Of a stretch of 47,831 nucleotides of DNA, positions 1 through 8,996 are shown one piece after another. Source of the stretch: an uncultured Synechococcaceae cyanobacterium (GTDB taxonomy: Bacteria; Cyanobacteriota; Cyanobacteriia; PCC-6307; Cyanobiaceae); NCBI GenBank assembly GCA_902537275.1, contig CACBAW010000003.1, forward strand, positions 1-47,831, given 5' to 3'. The notes under the pieces were generated by a model that had not been told where the DNA came from, did no database searches, and saw only the letters and a list, made by a program, of their open reading frames with translations. The position numbers and the translations under genes are program-made. The first letter of the stretch is position 1. Each line of letters starts with the position of its first letter.

Positions 1-2
1 CA

Positions 3-239
3 AACCAAGGTATTTTGCCTTCATTGATAATTACTTTCTCAAGAATTATTTATCCATTATCTATTTTTTGGTTACAAATAAGAATTAAAAAAAGAACCAA
101 TTTTCTGCCTATTGATTCAAAAATGACAACTTCGCAATTGTGGTTCAATTTATTACCCGTTATTGCATCTCTGTTAACTGTAATTTTTTCTTTAACTAAT
201 TCTTTCCTGTATATCCTTGGAAAATTAATTAACTTTTAA
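3..239 (+). CDS. C-terminal part of a membrane protein (5' end outside window)
   Basis: The reading frame is open from the left edge to a TAA, so this is the tail of a longer gene. The visible 78 or so residues contain two hydrophobic segments, one near the start and one near the end, separated by a basic stretch with a run of Arg and Lys. That suggests two membrane passes with a positive loop. The family cannot be named from the tail. A TTG at 15 could serve as a start, but the frame is open upstream of it. Confidence 0.55.
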   Translation, partial: NQGILPSLIITFSRIIYPLSIFWLQIRIKKRTNFLPIDSKMTTSQLWFNLLPVIASLLTVIFSLTNSFLYILGKLINF

Positions 240-353
240 ATAAAATAATTATTATTTATTAGCCTTAGAAATTTTTTTCATAAAAAACATAATGTAAAGA
301 AATTTGTCTTTTACTTATATTTGTTTAAATTTTAAATAGTGATCAATAAAATC

Positions 354-577
354 ATGAAAAATATTTCATTAAAGGGAAATATTAATTTTGATAAAAAAAA
401 AGATATAAATGATTATGAATTATTCTCTTTAAAAATCACAGATAGTTTATATAAAAAAGATATTGGAAAATTTCTTGAGACTCTCTCTTCTCACTTTATT
501 TAGGAAAATATTCTTTTTCTGATCTTCAAATTCAAACAGTCCCATTATTAAATAAGTATTTGAGGGATAATGATTAA
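354..577 (+). pseudogene. Small ORF with possible frameshift
   Basis: An ATG at 354 opens a 49-codon frame (M-K-N-I-S-L-K-G...) that stops at TAG 501-503. Directly over that stop another frame continues with sensible residues (Y-L-G-K-Y-S-F-S-D-L-Q-I-Q-T...) to a TAA at 575-577, 19 nt before the next gene. The two halves together would make a protein of about 73 residues. This looks like one small gene broken by a single-base indel around the pyrimidine-rich stretch 480-500. Alternatives are a genuine 49-aa protein, or a sequencing error. Confidence 0.35.
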
Positions 578-595
578 AACCTTAAGAATACTCCA

Positions 596-913
596 ATGCA
601 ATTATTTCTTGCTGACTGCCAATTCCCAGACATTGAAAATCAAGTGAAAGCTTATCAATTATTTGTAGAAGCTTGGGAAAACGGCGAAATTGCAAAATCA
701 GATAAAACAGATAAATTTGAGATGTTATTTAGAGTTCATGCTCCAGGGGAGGGTAGAGTAGTGTGTTTATGTAAGGCAGGGAGTGATAAAGAAATTTTTG
801 AGCATTTTGCTCCATGGAGAGCCAAATTTGGCATTCATATGGAATTTACACCTGTAATAAGTTGTCAAAATGTTGTTGATTACCATAAAGATTTGTTCAA
901 AACTTTAGGGTAA
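596..913 (+). CDS. DUF3303-like conserved protein
   Basis: Encodes 105 residues with the compact alpha/beta look of a ferredoxin-like fold. There is a central core (F-E-M-L-F-R-V-H-A-P-G-E-G-R) and a conserved segment around H-F-A-P-W-R-A-K-F-G-I-H-M-E-F. It resembles small proteins common in marine picocyanobacteria that are usually grouped with DUF3303. No catalytic motif is visible and the function is unknown. The ATG at 596 gives a full-length product and no in-frame extension looks better. Confidence 0.75.
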   Translation: MQLFLADCQFPDIENQVKAYQLFVEAWENGEIAKSDKTDKFEMLFRVHAPGEGRVVCLCKAGSDKEIFEHFAPWRAKFGIHMEFTPVISCQNVVDYHKDLFKTLG

Positions 914-936
914 TTAACTTAAATTTAAAAATTATC

Positions 937-1116
937 GTGATTAAACCTTTTTCCAATCTTATTTATAAAAAAAAAGATAAAAATTTTTCTTCTCCAAAAA
1001 ATAAGCTCAAGAATGAAGAAAACGTCAAATCTAAACCATTAATAATATTTGGGTTTATCATCTCATTAACTTCCATCTTTTTACTTTTATTCACCATCAA
1101 TAATAAATTTGGATGA
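937..1116 (+). CDS. Small single-helix membrane protein, GTG start
   Basis: A 59-residue frame beginning with GTG, 23 nt after the preceding gene. The N-terminal 33 residues are Lys- and Asn-rich, and residues 35-55 form one hydrophobic helix. It is therefore a candidate single-pass protein with a basic cytoplasmic tail. No family is recognised. Support is length, composition and position only. Confidence 0.5.
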   Translation: MIKPFSNLIYKKKDKNFSSPKNKLKNEENVKSKPLIIFGFIISLTSIFLLLFTINNKFG

Positions 1117-1186
1117 TATATAAGTAATTAGAACTATTACCTAGGAACAAATATGTTCTATTATTAATTTAAAAATAACTAACTAA

Positions 1187-1303
1187 ATGGCGTTTAAAGA
1201 AGGGGGAATGGCATCAGGCCTTCTAATCATCGCAGTATCAATAGTTTTTGCTGCCGGTTTTGGATTTTTAGTCTTGCATTTTGTACCTGGGACTCCATTT
1301 TAG
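1187..1303 (+). CDS. 38-aa single-pass membrane protein
   Basis: Begins M-A-F-K-E-G-G-M-A-S-G and continues with one strongly hydrophobic, Ala/Gly/Phe-rich helix ending in H-F-V-P-G-T-P-F. Size and layout resemble the low-molecular-weight subunits of thylakoid complexes (photosystems, cytochrome b6f, NDH-1), but it matches none that I can name. Codon use looks coding and the surrounding spacing fits a real small gene. Confidence 0.6.
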   Translation: MAFKEGGMASGLLIIAVSIVFAAGFGFLVLHFVPGTPF

Positions 1304-1335
1304 GTTATTAAACTGAATTTGAGTAACAAAATATC

Positions 1336-1605
1336 TTAAACATTAACAGTTTCTAAATCCTGCATTTGATTATCTTCGGAATTAGATTTCTTCTTTAATC
1401 GATAGGCATAAACTAAAGAACCTAAAGCTATGGTGCTAGAGGCAAAAATCCCCGATATAAGTATCAATGCAAAAAGACCTCCTATTAGTCCCCCTTTTAA
1501 TCTAAGCAAATTTGATTTAATTAAAAGTATTGATAAAAAAACAATAGTCGCTTTAAGCGTAGAGATTTTCAAAAAAGTAAATGGATAAAAAGGATTAAAC
1601 AACAT
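1336..1605 (-). CDS. Hypothetical two-helix membrane protein
   Basis: 89 residues. Hydrophobic segments lie at about residues 18-33 and 38-68, the second Gly-rich (G-G-L-I-G-G-L-F-A-L), followed by a basic stretch (R-L-K-K-K) and an acidic tail. By the positive-inside rule the C terminus would be cytoplasmic. No family is recognised. Confidence 0.55.
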   Translation of the reverse strand: MLFNPFYPFTFLKISTLKATIVFLSILLIKSNLLRLKGGLIGGLFALILISGIFASSTIALGSLVYAYRLKKKSNSEDNQMQDLETVNV

Positions 1606-1661
1606 TTCTTTGACGTAACATATTTCATATTTATTCTAAAAATAAATTTTAAAAACCGCAT

Positions 1662-1686
1662 AAAAAAAGACTCAAATGAGTCTTTT
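1662..1686 (-). terminator. Rho-independent terminator of the 45-aa gene
   Basis: A 9-bp perfect stem (AAAAGACTC / GAGTCTTTT, loop of 4) lies 25 nt downstream of the minus-strand gene at 1711-1848. Read on the minus strand it is followed by a run of T residues, as expected for intrinsic termination. Confidence 0.7.
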
Positions 1687-1710
1687 AAAATCTATATTAA
1701 ATATGATGAT

Positions 1711-1848
1711 TTATGCATCAGGGTCAAAATTCTTTAAGTTTGGACCCGCCACAAGACCAACAAGACCAAAAAGGACTAAAGAACCAATTCCAAAGCCTGC
1801 TGCCCATGGATTGAAACCACCTAAAGCAAAAGAAGCTAATAAATTCAT
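1711..1848 (-). CDS. 45-aa single-pass membrane protein
   Basis: Begins M-N-L-L-A-S-F-A-L-G-G-F-N-P-W and has one Gly/Leu/Val-rich helix at about residues 17-35, ending N-F-D-P-D-A. The organisation resembles small thylakoid subunits, but the exact family is not identified. It has its own intrinsic terminator, which suggests a discrete, well-expressed transcript. Confidence 0.65.
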   Translation of the reverse strand: MNLLASFALGGFNPWAAGFGIGSLVLFGLVGLVAGPNLKNFDPDA

Positions 1849-2044
1849 GATTTAAAACATAATATCTCCGAGTAAGCATACAGATTTTTACGAAAAATAT
1901 ACCTATATTGAGACATTTCTTCGTAATTATTAGAGTCGTTTAACTATCCCTTTATAAAAATCCACAAAATTTTTATTATATGTTTTATTATCGAAGAATT
2001 ACTATTTTTTGGCGCACTTCAAGACCTTAAACTGTTTTTTTCTA

Positions 2045-2425
2045 ATGACTTCCAACTATACCTTTATTTATGATGGAGAATGTCCATTCTGCAATCATTT
2101 TGCTGAGCTCCTAGAGATCAAAAGCAAGTTAAATAATATTAAAATTCTTGATGGTCGTAAAAATTTAACTCTAATTAAATCCCTCCTAGAAAGAGGTTAT
2201 GACCTAGATAAGGGAGCTATTCTCCTGAAAGATGAAGAGATCTTTCATGGGGCAAATGCAATTAATACTATTTGCAAACAGATAAATAATCCCTCAAGTA
2301 GCTTACTTTTGTTACTTTCTAGATTGTTTAAATCAAATAAACGCACAAATTTCATATTTCCTTTACTAGTAAGAGCTAGAAGATTCGCATTGGTATCAAA
2401 GGGTATATCAATATCCCTAGTTTAA
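2045..2425 (+). CDS. DCC-family thiol-disulfide oxidoreductase (DUF393)
   Basis: About 126 residues. Near the N terminus is the family signature Y-D-G-E-C-P-F-C, with Cys13 and Cys16 forming a thioredoxin-like CxxC redox motif. This is followed by the mostly helical body typical of DUF393/DCC proteins. The family is predicted to handle disulfides, but substrates are unknown. I place the start at ATG 2045; the longer TTG start at 2009 adds 12 residues that do not look like part of the fold. Confidence 0.85.
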   Translation: MTSNYTFIYDGECPFCNHFAELLEIKSKLNNIKILDGRKNLTLIKSLLERGYDLDKGAILLKDEEIFHGANAINTICKQINNPSSSLLLLLSRLFKSNKRTNFIFPLLVRARRFALVSKGISISLV

Positions 2426-2532
2426 AAATAAAAACTTTCTAAATATTAAATAACATATTTATAAGCTTCTGTATCAATAAATGATAATTAATTATTTCTT
2501 AGCTAGAACTAAGTAGTAACAACAAGTATTAA

Positions 2533-2718
2533 ATGATAGAAAACTTCAATCCCTTCATTTCATTGGGCGGTGAAAACCAAAAAGTTAATCATATGGCTGA
2601 AGCGGCACTTGAAATGAATTTAACTTGTAATGATTTAAAGAAGGATTTAAATTTAACTGATGGTGATGTTGTGGATATGTTGCAACTAGTCATGGATAGG
2701 TTTAAAAATAGTAACTAA
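2533..2718 (+). CDS. Small acidic/helical hypothetical protein
   Basis: 61 residues with no membrane segment. The C-terminal half (C-N-D-L-K-K-D-L-N-L-T-D-G-D-V-V-D-M-L) reads as two amphipathic helices joined by a short turn, like a small helix-turn-helix, but no DNA-binding family is recognised. An internal ATG at residue 21 is an alternative start. Confidence 0.55.
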   Translation: MIENFNPFISLGGENQKVNHMAEAALEMNLTCNDLKKDLNLTDGDVVDMLQLVMDRFKNSN

Positions 2719-2759
2719 GTAAATATCGTAATTAATCACTATATATCTATTATTTTTTA

Positions 2760-3062
2760 ATGAAAACAGTACAAATTGAGTTTTCGAAATATGAATTAGT
2801 CAGCTTTTTATGGCCTGAATTAATAAAAGACTACGGATTTGATAAAGCCAGAAAAATAGTTTCTCAAGCTATTGACTTACAAAAAATGAATGGGACTAAA
2901 AATAACACCATGCCTATCATATTTTCAGGAACAGGAGGATTAGCTCTAATACCAATACAAATGCTAGAAAAAGAAAATTTTCAGATTAGTTGTAAAGATA
3001 ATCAAGTTTTAATATTTAGTCTAAAAAGAAAGTCATTTCAAATCTTAAATGAAGCAAACTAA
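2760..3062 (+). CDS. Hypothetical 100-aa soluble protein
   Basis: A 100-residue frame starting at ATG 41 nt after the preceding gene and on the same strand. It has mixed charge, a middle Gly-rich segment (I-F-S-G-T-G-G-L-A-L-I-P) and no signal peptide or helix of membrane length. No family recognised. Confidence 0.6.
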   Translation: MKTVQIEFSKYELVSFLWPELIKDYGFDKARKIVSQAIDLQKMNGTKNNTMPIIFSGTGGLALIPIQMLEKENFQISCKDNQVLIFSLKRKSFQILNEAN

Positions 3063-3128
3063 TCTAAATTAGTAATTTCTCGATAAAGTCAAAATTACTT
3101 TATAGTCTAATAAAACAATTAATTCATA

Positions 3129-3845
3129 ATGACTTTTGAAGCGACCTACCTTGGTTCAAATGGTTGGCTTATAAAATTTAAAGAAACCAATTTAATTATT
3201 GATCCTTGGCTCAAGGGAGATTTAATTTTCCCTCCAGGTGAGTGGTTTTTTAAAGGATCATTGGAAGAAGAAATCTCAATAGATAAAAAAATAGATATTA
3301 TTTTGTTAACCCAAGGGTTACCTGACCACTGTCATGTTCCAACATTAAAAATGTTCAGAAAGGATATTCATATAATTTGCCCTAAAAGTGCGGTTGAAAC
3401 ATTAAAAAAAATTGGTTTTAATTCAATTAAAGTGCTTAAGCCAACTGAAAAGACAAATCATTTTAATTTAAGTTTTGAAGCAACTGCTGGGGCTCCAGTA
3501 CCTCAAATAGAAAACGGATATATTGTTAAAGACGATCAAGATAATGGGTTTTATATAGAACCCCATGGATATCTTGATGAAAATTTAAACCAGCAAAGTC
3601 TTGATGCAGTAATTACTCCTACAAAAAATTTAGAATTACCTCTAGTAGGTTCTTTTGTAAAAGGTGCTGATGTGATCCCCAAATTGATTAACAAATTCAA
3701 TCCAAAATATATACTTTCAAGTACCATAGGCGGAGATGCAAAATATTCAGGTTTTTTAAATAATTTTATTTCAGTTCAGGATTATGAAGAGGAATTAAAC
3801 TGTAATCTTGTAGATCTAAAAAGTATGCAATCTATTATGATTTAG
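3129..3845 (+). CDS. MBL-fold metallo-hydrolase-like protein
   Basis: 238 residues of metallo-beta-lactamase fold. The N-terminal strand pair (T-Y-L-G-S-N-G-W-L-I) leads to I-I-D-P-W, and the metal-site region reads T-Q-G-L-P-D-H-C-H (residues 61-69). The usual HxHxDH signature is thus reduced to D-H-C-H, with the first two His absent. It belongs with the UlaG-like/YqjP-type hydrolases found in cyanobacteria and plastids, whose substrates are not established. The altered first metal site leaves catalysis uncertain. Confidence 0.8.
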   Translation: MTFEATYLGSNGWLIKFKETNLIIDPWLKGDLIFPPGEWFFKGSLEEEISIDKKIDIILLTQGLPDHCHVPTLKMFRKDIHIICPKSAVETLKKIGFNSIKVLKPTEKTNHFNLSFEATAGAPVPQIENGYIVKDDQDNGFYIEPHGYLDENLNQQSLDAVITPTKNLELPLVGSFVKGADVIPKLINKFNPKYILSSTIGGDAKYSGFLNNFISVQDYEEELNCNLVDLKSMQSIMI

Positions 3846-3915
3846 ATCGAACCTAAAAGATCTTTAATTAAGTCATTTAGCTTGAAAGTAAATCTACTTT
3901 AAAAGGAGCTCAAAA

Positions 3916-4281
3916 ATTCATTTATTTTTTATTACCTCAATGCTTTTATTAGCTTTAAATAGTAGCTATATATGTGAAAATTCAAATCTTAATCTTGTGA
4001 TGAGAAATAATATTAATGGTGACTTTTCCATAGTAGAAAAGATATCTGAGTTAAAACCAGGAGCATTTATAAATATTAATTGGAATAAAAAAAAGCTTAT
4101 GCTTCCATATTCTCTAAGAAAAGATTATATTTCCTTTACAGATAAAAAATGGGACTGGAGGTATCAATTTAATAAGGACGGATCGCCTGATATTAATAAT
4201 CCTTCTTTATACGAACTTCTCCCTTCTGGGGAGATTAAAACACATTTTTGTGAAACAGAAGATAATAAGCCAAACTTATAA
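3916..4281 (+). CDS. Hypothetical secreted protein, probable ATT start
   Basis: The first ATG is at 3940, but the frame is open upstream to 3892. An ATT at 3916 sits 7 nt after a clear GGAG ribosome-binding motif (3905-3908). Starting there gives a short basic N terminus and a hydrophobic stretch (H-L-F-F-I-T-S-M-L-L-L-A-L) that reads as a signal peptide; the ATG start would truncate it. The remaining 100 or so residues have W-N/W-D-W-R and several acidic stretches but no known family. The start choice is inference. Confidence 0.55.
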   Translation: MHLFFITSMLLLALNSSYICENSNLNLVMRNNINGDFSIVEKISELKPGAFININWNKKKLMLPYSLRKDYISFTDKKWDWRYQFNKDGSPDINNPSLYELLPSGEIKTHFCETEDNKPNL

Positions 4282-4331
4282 TTTCAAAATAACTATTCTA
4301 GATTTTTTAACTTCTGAACTTCTTTGTAAAG

Positions 4332-6938
4332 ATGAACAATCCAAAAAAACAAAATAATATTTCAAGATATGTAAAACTTGAAGATTACAAAGTTTTCGAT
4401 TATGAAATTCCAGAAATCTTTTTGGACTTCGTAATTAAGAAAAATGCTGTAAATGTTACGACCAAACTAAAATTGGTAAAAAAAAGTAAGAATACCAGAA
4501 ATCTAATTCTTGATGGTAGGGATATATTATTAAAAAAAATATTTATAGATGATTCTCTATTAGGAAAGGAATACTACAAACAGCAAAATAATAATTTAAA
4601 AATTGAAAATATAAACAAAGATAATTTTATATTAAAAATAGAAGGAATAATTAAACCGAAGGAAAATACATCCCTTTTAGGAATGTATGAGAGCAATGGA
4701 ATTATAACTACGCAATGTGAGGCAGAGGGATTTAGAAGAATAAGTTTTCACTCTGATAGGCCTGATGTTCTAAGCAAATACACCGTGAGAATTGAAGCAG
4801 ACAAGAACGATTACCCTGTCTTACTCTCAAATGGTAACGTCCTAAAAGAAAATAATCTTGCAAATAATCGACATGAAATAATTTGGGAAGACCCATATCC
4901 GAAACCTTCATATCTATTTGCATTGGTAGCAGGAAAACTTAAATGTGTAAAAGACAATTTCATAACAAAATCGAATAAAAAAGTAAAAATAAATATATAT
5001 GTTGAGTATGGCGATGAAAAATATGTTCAACATGCAATAAGTTCCTTAAAGAAATCTATGAAGTGGGACGAGGATAAATATAACCTTGAATACGATTTGT
5101 CATTGTTCAATATTGTTGCAGTCAGGCACTTTAATATGGGAGCAATGGAAAATAAAAGTCTCAATATTTTCAACTCAAAACTAATACTCGCTAATTCTGA
5201 AACAACAACTGATGAAGAATTAGAAAGAATAGAGGGCGTAATCGCTCATGAATACTTCCATAATTGGACGGGGAATAGAGTGACTTGTAGGGATTGGTTT
5301 CAACTATCTCTAAAAGAGGGTTTAACAGTATTCAGAGATCAACAATTCACTGCTGACGTTCATAATCGTGAAATCAAGAGGCTTGATGATGCGAAATTTC
5401 TTAGAAGTAATCAATTTAGAGAGGATTCTGGTCCAACATCACATCCTGTAATGCCTGAAAAATATCAAGAAATAGATAATTTCTATACGACCACTATTTA
5501 CGAGAAAGGAGCAGAAATAATTAGAATGCTTAATAAGCTTGTAAAAGATGAAAATTTCTATAGAGGTTTTAGTAATTACATCTCAACATATGATGGAAAG
5601 GCAGCAACAATAGACCAATTTGTCGATAAAATTTTTGAGCACAACAAGGAAATCGATCCTGAAAAGTTTAAAATCTGGTACAAGCAAAATGGGACCCCAA
5701 AAATTAAATTCAAGAGAATCTGGGATCAAACAGGCGAAAAACTTACAATTGAAGCCTTACAAAGTAATCCAATAAAGAAGAACCCATATAATGATTTACC
5801 TCTAATAATTCCTATAAATCTAGCTATTTTTTGCAGTGATAATAAAACGATAGAAAAAACAGTTGTTTTAAAAACAAAAAAACAAGAATTTATTTTTAAG
5901 AATATAAGAACTAACCACCAAATTCCTTTAGTAACTTATTTTCGCGAATTCTCTTCACCTGTTGAGTGGGAATCAGACACTACCTTGGATGAAAAATTTT
6001 TAATCTTAAAATATGAAAAAGATTTTTTTACACTATCTAATACTGTAAAAGTAATTTATAAAAAAATTATTTTATGCAGATTAGATGAAAAACCAGATCA
6101 TAAAATTGAAAATAAATTAATAAGCACCTTAATATCATTTATAAAAAATAAAGATTTTAATTTATCCCTTTTATCAGAATTACTAAGTATTCCGACATTT
6201 GCTGAAATTGAATCGGAGATAGAAAATATAGACCCTTTAAAGATATATAAAACTATTGACGAATTAAATCATTTATTCGGTACCAAATTAAAAGAAGAAT
6301 TACATTTTAAGCTCCAAGAAATAGAAAAAAATCTAGATAAAGTTTGGCCAGAAGGTAAAAATGAAAGAAAACTTATCGAAACTATTTGGAAACTACTCTT
6401 AAGCAGTGATGACAGGGAAATTAAATGCAAAATAATTAATTATGTCGATAGTAATTCGATGACGCTAGTAAAAGCTGCAATGAATTCATTCAGTAGAATT
6501 AATTGTCCTGAAAGAGAAATTATTTCAAATATATTCTTCCATAAATGGAAAAATAATAGTGTCGTTCTGGATAGTTGGTTCTCATTTAATGCATCTATAG
6601 AAATTGATGAAAAAACAAGCAGCATTGAAAAATTATTTGAAAATAAGTTTTTTGATCCAAAATCACCTAACACTTTAAGAGCTATATTAAATACATTTGT
6701 AACAAGAAACAGTACTTTTCATGCAATTAATGGTTCTGGTTATAAATATATTGCAAAAAAGATAATTGAATTTGACAAATTAAATCCAATAGTAATTTCC
6801 CGTTTTGTAAAAGTATTCAGCAGATATAAGTATTATTCAGAACCTTACAAAAGTAATATGATACGAACGATAAAGCAGATTAAAAAAAATAAACTATCAA
6901 AAAATACTAACGAAGTTTTTGATGCAATAATAGATTGA
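4332..6938 (+). CDS. pepN: Aminopeptidase N (M1 family)
   Basis: 868 residues, the usual length for bacterial PepN. It hydrolyses N-terminal residues from peptides in the cytoplasm. Visible motifs are the substrate-anchoring G-A-M-E-N (residues 270-274), the zinc-binding H-E-Y-F-H (306-310), and the downstream E in L-K-E-G-L-T-V-F that supplies the third ligand about 19 residues later. The C-terminal half is the Ig-like plus helical domain of the E. coli-type subfamily. It is flanked by unrelated genes and appears to be its own transcription unit, probably for recycling peptide nitrogen. Confidence 0.97.
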   Translation: MNNPKKQNNISRYVKLEDYKVFDYEIPEIFLDFVIKKNAVNVTTKLKLVKKSKNTRNLILDGRDILLKKIFIDDSLLGKEYYKQQNNNLKIENINKDNFILKIEGIIKPKENTSLLGMYESNGIITTQCEAEGFRRISFHSDRPDVLSKYTVRIEADKNDYPVLLSNGNVLKENNLANNRHEIIWEDPYPKPSYLFALVAGKLKCVKDNFITKSNKKVKINIYVEYGDEKYVQHAISSLKKSMKWDEDKYNLEYDLSLFNIVAVRHFNMGAMENKSLNIFNSKLILANSETTTDEELERIEGVIAHEYFHNWTGNRVTCRDWFQLSLKEGLTVFRDQQFTADVHNREIKRLDDAKFLRSNQFREDSGPTSHPVMPEKYQEIDNFYTTTIYEKGAEIIRMLNKLVKDENFYRGFSNYISTYDGKAATIDQFVDKIFEHNKEIDPEKFKIWYKQNGTPKIKFKRIWDQTGEKLTIEALQSNPIKKNPYNDLPLIIPINLAIFCSDNKTIEKTVVLKTKKQEFIFKNIRTNHQIPLVTYFREFSSPVEWESDTTLDEKFLILKYEKDFFTLSNTVKVIYKKIILCRLDEKPDHKIENKLISTLISFIKNKDFNLSLLSELLSIPTFAEIESEIENIDPLKIYKTIDELNHLFGTKLKEELHFKLQEIEKNLDKVWPEGKNERKLIETIWKLLLSSDDREIKCKIINYVDSNSMTLVKAAMNSFSRINCPEREIISNIFFHKWKNNSVVLDSWFSFNASIEIDEKTSSIEKLFENKFFDPKSPNTLRAILNTFVTRNSTFHAINGSGYKYIAKKIIEFDKLNPIVISRFVKVFSRYKYYSEPYKSNMIRTIKQIKKNKLSKNTNEVFDAIID

Positions 6939-6952
6939 TTTTTTGATGATAT

Positions 6953-7174
6953 TTAATTAAATTTAATAATAAAGATTGTAAATATTAATAATAAAATAAA
7001 TACAAGATACTTATCAATAAAAATATAATCAAATACATTTTTATTATTATCTTTATTCCACTTTTTATTTACGTATTCCTTAGTTATAAATTTATTAGGT
7101 CTACCACAATATAAACAAGTTGGGGAAGTTTTTAAAATTAAATTTTTACATTGAGGGCACTTTTTTTTTTCCAT
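6953..7174 (-). CDS. Zinc-ribbon membrane protein
   Basis: 73 residues. Two CxxC pairs (K-C-P-Q-C and C-L-Y-C) at residues 6-9 and 20-23 make a zinc ribbon. A Lys/Asn-rich linker follows and then one hydrophobic helix at residues 50-70. This is a generic zinc-ribbon plus transmembrane design; the role is unknown. It lies convergent to pepN with only 14 nt between the stop codons. Confidence 0.65.
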   Translation of the reverse strand: MEKKKCPQCKNLILKTSPTCLYCGRPNKFITKEYVNKKWNKDNNKNVFDYIFIDKYLVFILLLIFTIFIIKFN

Positions 7175-7339
7175 AATTTAATCTTACTGAATAAAATTGA
7201 TTTCAGAAACAATAAATAAAATAAGTAATTTAAATTTTATCTATTATATTTTGATTAATTAAATATCATTGCAAAAACAAAATTGATTCTAACTATTTAA
7301 AAAAATTCAATATAATGAAAAATTAGTATTTGGTTTGAA

Positions 7340-7501
7340 ATGTTTGCTATTGCACTTGGATTGTCCCCTGTCGAAAAAATCACTGTTGCAATATCTGCTT
7401 CAATTTTTATAATCGCGTTTACATGGGTCTCTATTAAGGGAGATTTAAGAAAACTTGCTAATGAACTTATTGAAGATAATGAAAATAAGCAGGATAATTA
7501 A
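7340..7501 (+). CDS. 53-aa single-pass membrane protein
   Basis: Begins M-F-A-I-A-L-G-L-S-P-V-E-K. One helix at about residues 12-31 is followed by an acidic, Asn-rich tail. No family recognised. It ends 14 nt before a convergent gene. Confidence 0.55.
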   Translation: MFAIALGLSPVEKITVAISASIFIIAFTWVSIKGDLRKLANELIEDNENKQDN

Positions 7502-7515
7502 AAAAATCTTTTAAC

Positions 7516-7716
7516 CTACTTTGCATGCAAACTAGGATAATCAATAATATGCCTAATTTCTTTTAAAGAAGAACCATAGATTTTTTGACCATTTAAGTGA
7601 ACTCCAATCCATTTTTCCTTTTGATTAAAAAAGTTACTTTTATAAGTATCGCTCTCGAGATAATGTTTATTATCCCAATTTAAAGTTATATCCCAACCTT
7701 TATAATTTTCTATCAT
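7516..7716 (-). CDS. Small soluble hypothetical protein
   Basis: 66 residues, Trp/Tyr/His-rich, with no membrane helix. The segment W-I-G-V-H-L-N-G-Q-K-I-Y-G-S-S-L-K-E-I reads like a strand-turn-strand followed by a helix. No family recognised. Confidence 0.55.
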   Translation of the reverse strand: MIENYKGWDITLNWDNKHYLESDTYKSNFFNQKEKWIGVHLNGQKIYGSSLKEIRHIIDYPSLHAK

Positions 7717-7809
7717 TCTGAAATAAAGGACATACTCAAATAATAACCAGAGAGGCGTAGAACAAAAACAAAGGAAATAAGTATTTTTTTCGTTATTTTT
7801 ATTTAATAT

Positions 7810-8985
7810 TTATTTAGTACTGACTTTTATTTTAAGAGCAGCTTCATCTGCAATTTTTCTAGCCAAATTAATGTCAGAATTTGATGAGAGAACAACACCC
7901 ATTCTTCTGCCTTTTCTGGAAACTGGTTTACCAAATATGAGCACTTTAGTCTTTTCAAATTCTAATGCTTCATTAAGACCCTCATAAATAGGATTTAGAT
8001 AGTCTTGGTTAGACAGTATAACTCTGGTTGCAGAGGGTTCTATTAGATCTATATGCGGTATTGGTAAATTTAAAAAAGCCCTTAAATGTAATTCAAATTC
8101 ATTAATATTTTGACTAACTAATGTAACCATACCAGTGTCGTGTGGTCTTGGAGATAATTCTGAAAATATAACCTCACTTCCTTTTATAAAAAACTCTACT
8201 CCGTATAATCCAGCTCCATTAAGGTTGTTTAATATTCTACTTGTCATTTTCTGAGCTTCAATAATTAAGGACTCCTTAATCTCCAAAGGTTGCCAACTAC
8301 ATTGATAGTCTCCATTAGATTGAAAATGTCCAATTGGTAAACAAAAAATATTTTCACCATTTTCTTTTCTTACAGACAGAAGAGTAAACTCAAAGTCAAA
8401 ATTAATAAATTCTTCAATAATTACACCTTTAAACTTTCCTCTTGAATTTGCTTGTGCCTGTTTCCAAGCATTTTGTAAGTCATTTTTTGTTTCAACCAAA
8501 CTCTGCCCTTTTCCTGAAGAGCTCATTAAAGGCTTAAGTAAAAGTGGGAAACCAATTTCATCTGCTTTTTTTTCTAAATTTTCAAATTCAAAAATATAAT
8601 CAAACTTTGCAGTTTTAATTTTTAAATCTTTAGATGCTAAGTCTCTAATTTTATCTCTATTCATTGTAATTTCTACAGTTCTGGCGTTGGGAACAATATT
8701 GAATCCTTCATCCTCAAGTTCTTTAAGGGCCTCAATTGAAAGGGCCTCTATTTCTGGGACAACATAGTCAGGCTTAAATTCTTTTATAACATTTTTTAAA
8801 ATATTTTTATCTCCCATATCAATTACTCTTGAATAATCTGCAACTTGCATTGCAGGTGCTCTTTCATATCGATCAATTGCAATGACTTCTAATCCTAATC
8901 TTTTGGATTCTATTACTAATTCTTTTCCAAGCTCACCACTACCAAGCAATAAAATTCTCTTTTTAGAAAAAATTGATTCTTTCAT
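7810..8985 (-). CDS. purT: Phosphoribosylglycinamide formyltransferase 2 (formate-dependent)
   Basis: 391 residues, full length for PurT, which uses formate and ATP to formylate GAR in purine synthesis. The N-terminal Rossmann-like part reads L-L-G-S-G-E-L-G-K-E and D-R-Y-E-R-A-P-A-M-Q-V-A, both hallmarks. The ATP-grasp core has P-L-M-S-S-S-G-K-G and the metal-binding end F-S-E-L-S-P-R-P-H-D-T-G. Its start lies 11 nt from the end of the upstream small gene at 8997-9239, so the two are probably co-transcribed. Confidence 0.97.
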   Translation of the reverse strand: MKESIFSKKRILLLGSGELGKELVIESKRLGLEVIAIDRYERAPAMQVADYSRVIDMGDKNILKNVIKEFKPDYVVPEIEALSIEALKELEDEGFNIVPNARTVEITMNRDKIRDLASKDLKIKTAKFDYIFEFENLEKKADEIGFPLLLKPLMSSSGKGQSLVETKNDLQNAWKQAQANSRGKFKGVIIEEFINFDFEFTLLSVRKENGENIFCLPIGHFQSNGDYQCSWQPLEIKESLIIEAQKMTSRILNNLNGAGLYGVEFFIKGSEVIFSELSPRPHDTGMVTLVSQNINEFELHLRAFLNLPIPHIDLIEPSATRVILSNQDYLNPIYEGLNEALEFEKTKVLIFGKPVSRKGRRMGVVLSSNSDINLARKIADEAALKIKVSTK

Positions 8986-8996
8986 ATATATAAAAC

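Noticed and set aside
3058-3073. ACTAAT-CTAA-ATTAGT hairpin after the 100-aa gene
   Set aside because: The stem is only six AT-rich pairs and the T-tract is weak, so it is not a convincing terminator.
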